Assembly (NCBI GenBank): GCA_018266095.1
Contig: JAFEBC010000856.1
Location: forward strand, 1 to 16,222
Length of the DNA: 16,222 nt
Reading direction: 5' to 3'
Origin: Deltaproteobacteria bacterium
GTDB taxonomy: Bacteria > Myxococcota > Myxococcia > Myxococcales > 40CM-4-68-19
Program-made: the position numbers and the translations under genes
The notes under the pieces: model-generated
What the model saw: the letters and a program-made list of their open reading frames with translations, nothing else
Told to the model about the DNA's origin: nothing
The model's database searches: none
Part shown: in pieces, positions 8,789 to 13,862 of the stretch
Position numbering within the stretch: position 1 is the first letter of the stretch
Layout of the letters: each line of letters begins with the position of its first letter

Positions 8789-9748
8789 CTACTGCGGGTG
8801 CAGGGTGCCGCGCAGCATGGCGAAGTCGCTGTCATCCGCCGCCACGAACGCGTCCGCCGAGAAGATGTCCGCCAGCGCCTTCTTCCCCTCCGGCGAGTTC
8901 GACAGCGCCACCAGCGCGTTGCGCACCGACTGGAAGTGCTGCGGCGGCAGATCCGGCCGCACCACGAAGACGTCATTGGGGATCGGATCCGACAGCGCCA
9001 CCACGCGCAGCTCGCCCACGCGCGTCGGCTCGGTCTCGGCGCAGCCCGCGATGGCCCCGCCCGCCCGATCGTTCGAGATGGTCGCGCCCACGTCCGCGCG
9101 CCCGTCGAGCACCGCCTTGCACACCGCCGCGTGGTCGCCCAGGAAGCTGCTCTGCTTGCGGATCTCCAGGTCGCTCAGGCCCGCCGCCATCAGCATCAAG
9201 CGCGGCAACTGGAACCCCGACGCGCTCGTCTCGGACACGAACGCCAGCCGCTTCCCGCGCACGTCCTTGGGCGTCGAGATGCCCTTCACGTCCACGCGCG
9301 TGAACAGCACCGAGCGATAGAACGGCAGCCCCGAGCGCACCAGCTTCGCCGCCGGCGCCACCCTGCCCTGCGAGAGGTCCGCCGCATCCAGGTACTCCAT
9401 CGCCGAGAGGAAGCCGATGTCGATCTTCCCCGCCGCCAAGAGCTTGGGGATGTCCTTGCTGGCCACCACCTCAGCGACGACGGTGCGCCCCATCACCTTG
9501 GTCAGCATCGACGCCAGCTCCTGCGCGTCCTCCTTGGCCCGCTCGATGCCCAGCGGCGCCGAGAGCGCGAACTTGATCGGCGTCTGGTTCTCGTCGACCG
9601 CGCTGGTGCTCGTCTGCGCCTCGACCGCCACCGAGGGCTTGCCCTTGCCCGGCTTGGCCGCCTTGGCCTTGTCGTCCGCGCGCGCGCCGATCGCAGAGAG
9701 GCAGAGGAGCAGCGACACCGACAGCATCCGACGCAGGGACGGCTTCAT
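8789..9748 (-). CDS. PhnD-like phosphate/phosphonate-family substrate-binding protein
   Basis: A 319-residue exported protein of the PhnD/SsuA/transferrin-like binding superfamily. The signal peptide is residues 1-24 (MKPSLRR, hydrophobic core, cleavage after GARA). The C16 does not follow a lipobox, so it should be soluble in the periplasm. Residues 25-55 are a Lys/Pro/Thr linker. The binding fold then shows IKFALSAPLG, KIDIGFLSAMEYL, DVRGKRLAFVSETSASGFQLPRLML and FLGDHAAVCKAVLDGRADVGATISND, the usual order for the family. AAGGGG at 9755-9760, 6 nt before the ATG, supports the start. No ABC permease or ATPase is nearby, so this is an orphan and its ligand cannot be inferred; members of this superfamily also serve as sensory inputs. 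It follows cysS by 45 nt on the same strand and may be read through from it. Confidence 0.85.
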   Translation of the reverse strand: MKPSLRRMLSVSLLLCLSAIGARADDKAKAAKPGKGKPSVAVEAQTSTSAVDENQTPIKFALSAPLGIERAKEDAQELASMLTKVMGRTVVAEVVASKDIPKLLAAGKIDIGFLSAMEYLDAADLSQGRVAPAAKLVRSGLPFYRSVLFTRVDVKGISTPKDVRGKRLAFVSETSASGFQLPRLMLMAAGLSDLEIRKQSSFLGDHAAVCKAVLDGRADVGATISNDRAGGAIAGCAETEPTRVGELRVVALSDPIPNDVFVVRPDLPPQHFQSVRNALVALSNSPEGKKALADIFSADAFVAADDSDFAMLRGTLHPQ

Positions 9749-9793
9749 CTTGAACCCCTTGGCTTTTGAGGCAGCGTTGGAATTTCTCTCACG

Positions 9794-11230
9794 TCACGCG
9801 GGCACGCGCCAGTCCGTCCCGGCGGGCCCGTCGCGCAGCTCCACGCCCTTGGCCGCGCACTCGGCGCGGATGGCGTCGGCGTCCGGATAGCGCTTCTCCT
9901 TGCGCGCGAGCAGCCGCGCCTCGATGCGCTCCGCCACCCACTGCGGGTCGATCCCCTTGCGCGCCGCCGCCAGCGTGCGCCGCCGCAGCACCGCTTCAGT
10001 GGCCGGCCGCCAGCCCAGGCCCAGGCCCGCGCCCGTGACCTTGGCCGACTCCAAGAGGTCTGCGACCTCCTGCGGCGCCGCCTTGCCGTCCACCTTGGCG
10101 TTGATCTGCGAGTACAGCGCCAGCAGATCCGCCATCGCCCGGGCGGTGTTGAAGTCGTCGTCCATCGCCTCGCGGAACGCAGTCAGCGCGCTCTCCAGCG
10201 CCTTCCCCTGCCCTGCGAACTTCTTCTGCGCCAGGTACGCGAGCGCCTTGCCCTGCGCCTCGTACAGCACGTCCACGCGCCGGTCCGCCTCGGCCACCGC
10301 CTCGTAGGTGAAGTTGATCGGGCTTCGATAATGCGTCGACAACAAAAAGGTCCGCAGCGCCTCGCCGTCCCAATTTTGCAAGAGGTCGCGCACCGTCTTG
10401 AAGTTGCCCAGCGACTTGCTCAGCTTCTCGCTGTCGAGCGTCACGAACCCGTTGTGCAACCACGCGTTCGCCAACGGCTTTCCGCTCGCCGCCTCGCTCT
10501 GCGCGATCTCGTTCTCGTGGTGCGGGAACACCAGGTCCTTGCCGCCGCCGTGCAGGTCGAAGGTCACGCCCAGGTGCTTCTGGCACATGGCCGAGCACTC
10601 GATGTGCCATCCCGGCCGCCCGCGTCCCCACGGCGCCGGCCACGACACGCTCTCCGGCTCGCCCGGCTTGGTGGCCTTCCACAGCGCGAAGTCCAGCGGA
10701 TCGCGCTTCTGCTCATTGGTGTCCACGCGCGCGCCCGAGAGCAGGTCATCGAGGTTGCGCCGCGACAGGCGCCCGTACGGCGGAAAGCTGCGCACCGCGA
10801 AGTACACGTCGCCGTTCACCGCGTACGCGTGCCCCTTGTCGATGAGCCGCTGGATGATGTCCACCATCTCCGCGATGTGCTCGGTCGCCTTCGGCTCGAC
10901 GTCCGCCGGCACGACGTTGAGCTCCAGCATGTCCTTGCGCGCCTCGTCGATGAACTGCGCCGCCAGCACGGTCGGCGCGATGCCGCGCTCGCCCGCCCGC
11001 CGGATGATCTTGTCGTCGACGTCGGTCCAGTTGCGGACGTACTTCACCTTCACGCCCGAGAAGCGCAGGTAGCGGACGGCCGTGTCGAACGCGACCAGGA
11101 AGCGCGCGTGCCCGAGGTGGAGCAGGTCGTACACGGTGATGCCGCAGACGTAGATCCCGACCTCACCAGGCACGATCGGTTTGAGCTCCTCCTTCTGATC
11201 CGTCAGGGTGTTCCAGACACGCAGGGCCAT
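9794..11230 (-). CDS. cysS: cysteinyl-tRNA synthetase
   Basis: Charges tRNA-Cys in the cytoplasm; class I synthetase, 478 residues, the normal length. The HIGH signature is HLGH at 38-41, in DLLHLGHAR, and the KMSKS loop is KLSKS at 269-273. The four zinc ligands that select cysteine by its thiolate are C29 (YVCGITVYD), C212 (HIECSAM), H237 and E241 (FPHHENE). The C-terminal helical DALR-like and anticodon regions are complete. I chose ATG 11230-11228, giving MALRVWNTLT, the usual entry of the family. The longer frame to 11374 adds 48 Arg/Pro-rich residues with no homology feel. No Shine-Dalgarno is visible before this ATG. The upstream gap shared with a divergent gene contains a perfect 10-bp inverted repeat at 11304-11333. 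Confidence 0.97.
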   Translation of the reverse strand: MALRVWNTLTDQKEELKPIVPGEVGIYVCGITVYDLLHLGHARFLVAFDTAVRYLRFSGVKVKYVRNWTDVDDKIIRRAGERGIAPTVLAAQFIDEARKDMLELNVVPADVEPKATEHIAEMVDIIQRLIDKGHAYAVNGDVYFAVRSFPPYGRLSRRNLDDLLSGARVDTNEQKRDPLDFALWKATKPGEPESVSWPAPWGRGRPGWHIECSAMCQKHLGVTFDLHGGGKDLVFPHHENEIAQSEAASGKPLANAWLHNGFVTLDSEKLSKSLGNFKTVRDLLQNWDGEALRTFLLSTHYRSPINFTYEAVAEADRRVDVLYEAQGKALAYLAQKKFAGQGKALESALTAFREAMDDDFNTARAMADLLALYSQINAKVDGKAAPQEVADLLESAKVTGAGLGLGWRPATEAVLRRRTLAAARKGIDPQWVAERIEARLLARKEKRYPDADAIRAECAAKGVELRDGPAGTDWRVPA

Positions 11231-11303
11231 GTGTGCGAAGTACCACGAAGGCCGGGCGCGTCGAAGGGGCAACGATCGGCGGCGCCGCCTCCGCAGCACC
11301 CCG

Positions 11304-11333
11304 GCGCAGTGCGTCATCGGCATCGCACTGCGC
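11304..11333. repeat. perfect inverted repeat in the cysS divergent intergenic region
   Basis: GCGCAGTGCG (11304-11313) and CGCACTGCGC (11324-11333) are perfect 10-bp complements around a 10-nt loop. The site lies roughly midway between cysS (start 11230) and the divergent gene (start 11432). No T tract follows on either strand, so it is more likely an operator or an RNA hairpin in one leader than a terminator. Elsewhere in this 201-nt gap I see only an isolated TTGACT (11379-11384), a possible -35 for the plus-strand gene with no good -10. Confidence 0.5.
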
Positions 11334-11431
11334 AAGGAAGTTCTCAGAGACTTTCCCGGTCCGGAGCACACCAAGCCGTTGACTTTACTAGGCTTTCATT
11401 CCTGGTCTGGACATTGCTCTCTGGGCTCGCC

Positions 11432-11980
11432 ATGACCCTCCGCAAGCAGACAATCGCCCTCATCGCCGCCGTCTCGCTCGTCGCCACCGCCGCCGCCCGC
11501 GCCGAGGAGCCAGCGGCTCCCTCCGACAACACGACCGTGCACCTCGACCCCGGTACGCTCGTCGCCGAGCTGCGCGCGTTCTCGGGGTCGAAGGTCTACC
11601 CGGCGCAAGCCGTGACCTGCGAACATCCGTGCATTCTGTCCGCCGCGCCGCGCAGCGTCCTCGAGATCTCGGGCGAGGGCATCCACCACACGACGCTCGA
11701 GCTGGACCCGAGCGTCACGCGGCTCGACCTCAAGCTGCAGGCAGCGCCGGGGTGGAAGCGGCCAACCGCCGTGGGCCTCTTCCTGACGAGCGCGATGCTG
11801 GCGACCTTCGAGGTCATCGTCTTGCCGGTCATGGTCAACGACCACGTCCTGGCGGGGCCCGTCGAGAAGCCGGGCCAGTTCGCGGCGATCGCGACGGGCA
11901 CACTGGTGACGGCGGCAGCTTCCTACGTGGCTGGCACGATCCTCTACAAGAGCTCCAACGAGGCAGAGGTGGTCCGCTGA
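11432..11980 (+). CDS. small exported membrane protein, function unknown
   Basis: A 182-residue protein I cannot assign. A signal peptide (MTLRKQTIALIAAVSLVATAAARA, cleavage likely after A24) is followed by a periplasmic stretch of about 85 residues. In this stretch C63 and C67 (VTCEHPC), then a beta-rich pattern ending LDLKLQAAPGWK, resemble the small PEGA-like modules of myxobacterial envelope proteins; this is a weak resemblance. Two hydrophobic helices follow at about 112-135 (AVGLFLTSAMLATFEVIVLPV) and 150-172 (FAAIATGTLVTAAASYVAGTILY). The short C-terminus (KSSNEAEVVR) should face the same side as the N-terminal domain. The same frame stays open far upstream, antisense to cysS, so the start was set by the signal peptide at ATG 11432. 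No Shine-Dalgarno is visible. It is divergent from cysS and convergent with the next gene, 20 nt away. Confidence 0.7.
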   Translation: MTLRKQTIALIAAVSLVATAAARAEEPAAPSDNTTVHLDPGTLVAELRAFSGSKVYPAQAVTCEHPCILSAAPRSVLEISGEGIHHTTLELDPSVTRLDLKLQAAPGWKRPTAVGLFLTSAMLATFEVIVLPVMVNDHVLAGPVEKPGQFAAIATGTLVTAAASYVAGTILYKSSNEAEVVR

Positions 11981-12000
11981 CCATCAACCCCGGTCGGTCC

Positions 12001-12942
12001 TCAGGGCGCGGGCGCACGATGCCTGCGCACCAGGACCGCGAGCGGCACCAGAACGAGCGCCAGCCACAGCGCCACCTCGGCCGGGACGCGCGCGCCCTTG
12101 CGCGGCACGAGCCCGTCCTCGATCACCACCAAGGGCCCGTCCTTGGACACCTCGCCGGCCTGTGCGAACTGCTCGCGCACGCCGGCCCAGCGGCCGTCGA
12201 CCTCTACAATTGAGAGACGCCCCTCACCTTGATAGATGAAGCCGTACCCCTTGAGCCCAGGGTCTGGCGCCTGCCGCCGATCCACCAAAATGCGAGAGGC
12301 AATCAGGGGAAAGACCTCATGGTCGGTGAAGAGCCGGGACCAGGACCCGCGCTTGGGCGAGGCCACGCCCTGCACCTTCACGTAGGATCCGTCGGGTACG
12401 CTCTCAATTTGATAGGCGCCCATGCGGCCGAGGTCGCGCGGCGGACCGGAGGAGATCCAATAGCTGAACTCGGGCCACACGCTCGCGAGCCCCCACGCGC
12501 CCACGAGGCTCAAGATGAGGAGCGACCAGTTGCCGAAGAGCTTGCGCGGCTTGCGTTGGCGGGCCTCGATCGCGTACCCGCGGCGCCTGGCCAGCCGGCG
12601 GCCCAGGTGCGTCGAGCGCAGGGCCACGCGGTCGATGGCGTCAGGATCGTCCGCGTCGCCGGCCACACCCGCGTCGCCGTCCAGGTCGGCCTCGCTGGCG
12701 GCGCCCGCGTCAGCCTGACCGTGAGCGTTGCCTTCTGCGCCGGCGTGCCCATCGGCGTGGGCGTTCCCGTCGGCGGCCCGCTCCGGCCCGTCGCGCATGG
12801 TCTGCTCGCGCGCATGGAACTGACGCTCGAGGGCCTCCAGGGCCTCGTCGCCCGTGGGGGCGGAGGTGTCAGACGATTTCGCCCCCGAGGTGTCAGACGA
12901 TTTCGGCTCATCGGGCTTCTTCGGGTCGGGACCGTTCGTCAC
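12001..12942 (-). CDS. two-helix membrane protein with low-complexity N-terminus, function unknown
   Basis: Not recognised. The 313-residue product starts at GTG 12942-12940 (MTNGPDPKK) with no clear Shine-Dalgarno. Residues 1-30 contain a duplicated KSSDTS, encoded by a 19-bp direct repeat at 12863-12905. Residues 50-100 are low complexity, rich in Ala, Gly, Asp and His (DGNAHADGHAGAEGNAHG). A very basic patch (HLGRRLARRRGYAIEARQRKPRK, 112-134) precedes a hydrophobic helix at about 136-157, which fixes the N-terminus inside by the positive-inside rule. The domain 158-287 should be periplasmic, with strand-like segments (SYVKVQGVAS, GYGFIYQGEGRLSIVEVDG, PLVVIEDGLVPRKG). A second helix at about 288-305 ends in an RRHR cytoplasmic tail. 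The 33-bp repeats at 12971-13058 lie just upstream of this gene. Composition and hydropathy support a real protein, but the function is open. Confidence 0.7.
   Translation of the reverse strand: MTNGPDPKKPDEPKSSDTSGAKSSDTSAPTGDEALEALERQFHAREQTMRDGPERAADGNAHADGHAGAEGNAHGQADAGAASEADLDGDAGVAGDADDPDAIDRVALRSTHLGRRLARRRGYAIEARQRKPRKLFGNWSLLILSLVGAWGLASVWPEFSYWISSGPPRDLGRMGAYQIESVPDGSYVKVQGVASPKRGSWSRLFTDHEVFPLIASRILVDRRQAPDPGLKGYGFIYQGEGRLSIVEVDGRWAGVREQFAQAGEVSKDGPLVVIEDGLVPRKGARVPAEVALWLALVLVPLAVLVRRHRAPAP
12863..12905 (-). repeat. 19-bp direct repeat inside the membrane-protein gene
   Basis: Two exact plus-strand copies of GAGGTGTCAGACGATTTCG, at 12863-12881 and 12887-12905, 24 bp apart. They encode the doubled KSSDTS on the minus strand. 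The core GGTGTC followed by CG and TTTCG resembles the complement of the 33-bp repeats at 12971-13058. Confidence 0.7.
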
Positions 12943-12970
12943 CCCGAGAGGGTAGCGAAAGAAGACACCC

Positions 12971-13058
12971 GGTGGTCCGAAAATGCGACACCTCGCGCAC
13001 CGAGGTGGTCCGAAAACGCGACACCGCGCGCCCTGGGGTGGTCCGAAAACGAGACACC
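12971..13058. repeat. three 22-bp direct repeats at an exact 33-bp period
   Basis: Copies at 12971-12992, 13004-13025 and 13037-13058. Each starts GGTGGTCCGAAAA, continues with TGCG, CGCG or CGAG, and ends ACACC. The 11-nt spacers differ and are GC-rich. A degenerate GACACC at 12964-12969 may be a fourth, incomplete copy. They lie between cdnL and the start of the membrane-protein gene, in its presumed promoter region. The rest of the gap (13059-13152) shows no clear signal. Confidence 0.85.
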
Positions 13059-13152
13059 CGGGGCGTGGTCGCGATCGCCCAGCACGCCAAAAAGCGACGG
13101 GCGCGAACCCGAAGGTCCACGCCCGCGCGAGAGGTTGGCGCTGTTTCGAAGG

Positions 13153-13641
13153 CTACGCGCTGAAGATCGTCTTCAGGTCGTTCTCGATCGAATCCTCGTT
13201 GACGCCCTTGGCCAGCGACAGCTCCTTGATGAGGAGGTTGCGCGCCGTGTCGAGCATCTTGCGCTCGCCGAACGAGAGGTCCTTGTCGAACTTGAGCAGG
13301 TACAGGTCGCGCAAGACCTCGGCGATCTCGAAGACCGAGCCCGTCTTGATCTTCTCCATGTACTCCCGGTACCGGCGATTCCAAGTTGCGGAATCGACAG
13401 AGATATCCTTCTGGCGGAGAATGGAATAGACCTTGGTCACGGCCTTCTCATCGATGAGCGAACGCAGGCCGACCGAGCCGACCTTGTTGATGGGGATGAG
13501 GATTTTCATCCCATTTTCCATGATCTTGAGCACGTAGAACGACTGGCGCTGGCCAGCGATGTCCTTGTGCTCGATCCCCATGACCTCGCCCACGCCCTGT
13601 CCGGGGTAGACGGCCTTGTCGCCAACTTTGAAAGTCTGCAT
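13153..13641 (-). CDS. cdnL: CdnL (CarD_CdnL_TRCF family) RNA polymerase-binding transcription factor
   Basis: CdnL binds the RNA polymerase beta subunit and stabilises the open complex at sigma-A promoters, notably rRNA promoters; it is essential in Myxococcus xanthus. The 162-residue protein has the N-terminal Tudor-like RNAP-interacting domain (1 to about 68: FKVGDKAVYPGQGVGEVMGIEH, then INKVGSVGLR) and the helical C-terminal domain (TWNRRYREYMEKIKTGS, then DLSFGERKMLDTA). W87 corresponds to the tryptophan that wedges at the upstream edge of the bubble. Lacking an AT-hook-type tail, it is CdnL rather than myxococcal CarD. Length and sequence closely match the M. xanthus protein from memory. 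The ATG at 13641-13639 is preceded by no Shine-Dalgarno but sits just after a strong promoter. Confidence 0.97.
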   Translation of the reverse strand: MQTFKVGDKAVYPGQGVGEVMGIEHKDIAGQRQSFYVLKIMENGMKILIPINKVGSVGLRSLIDEKAVTKVYSILRQKDISVDSATWNRRYREYMEKIKTGSVFEIAEVLRDLYLLKFDKDLSFGERKMLDTARNLLIKELSLAKGVNEDSIENDLKTIFSA

Positions 13642-13649
13642 GGCGTGAT

Positions 13650-13678
13650 TGATAACACACTTAGGCGGCTTGCGTCAA
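13650..13678 (-). promoter_or_regulatory. near-consensus promoter of cdnL, predicting an almost leaderless mRNA
   Basis: Reading the minus strand: -35 TTGACG (13678-13673), a 17-bp spacer, -10 TTATCA (13655-13650), then ATCACGCC and the ATG at 13641. Initiation 7 nt past the -10 would leave about 2 nt of leader. The absence of a Shine-Dalgarno fits this. Confidence 0.7.
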
Positions 13679-13693
13679 GGGAGTCGCTTGACG
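13673..13693. promoter_or_regulatory. palindrome joining the -35 boxes of cdnL and comEC
   Basis: CGTCAAG (13673-13679), 7 nt, CTTGACG (13687-13693). The arms are exact complements and each holds a TTGACG -35 box, one per strand. It could be a shared regulator site or simply two identical -35 boxes back to back. Confidence 0.45.
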
Positions 13694-13717
13694 GCCAATC
13701 CGGGCGCGGTGTAGCCT
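13688..13717 (+). promoter_or_regulatory. candidate comEC promoter
   Basis: TTGACG (13688-13693), 18-bp spacer, TAGCCT (13712-13717). The -35 is good and the -10 only fair. It would give a leader of about 140 nt before GTG 13863; that stretch (13718-13862) contains no other feature I can support. Confidence 0.4.
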
Positions 13718-13862
13718 CGCCGTTCCACGCCCCTGTCGCCATTGGCGTTTTGGCGGCGGCCTCCGTCGAACGCGTGATCCCCTAGATCGGCCCGACGAAT
13801 GCATTGCGAGCGCGCGCGAAGGCTGCGTCGCAAACGTAACGCGGCGCGCGGGGGATTGCATC

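Noticed and set aside
11231..11374. N-terminal extension of CysS by 48 residues
   Set aside because: Arg/Pro-rich, not part of the family, and covers the inverted repeat in the divergent gap.
10331..11431. Upstream extension of the small membrane-protein frame
   Set aside because: Antisense to cysS; a clean signal peptide begins at ATG 11432.
12971..13058. CRISPR array
   Set aside because: Spacers of 11 nt are too short and the repeats too few; no cas genes.
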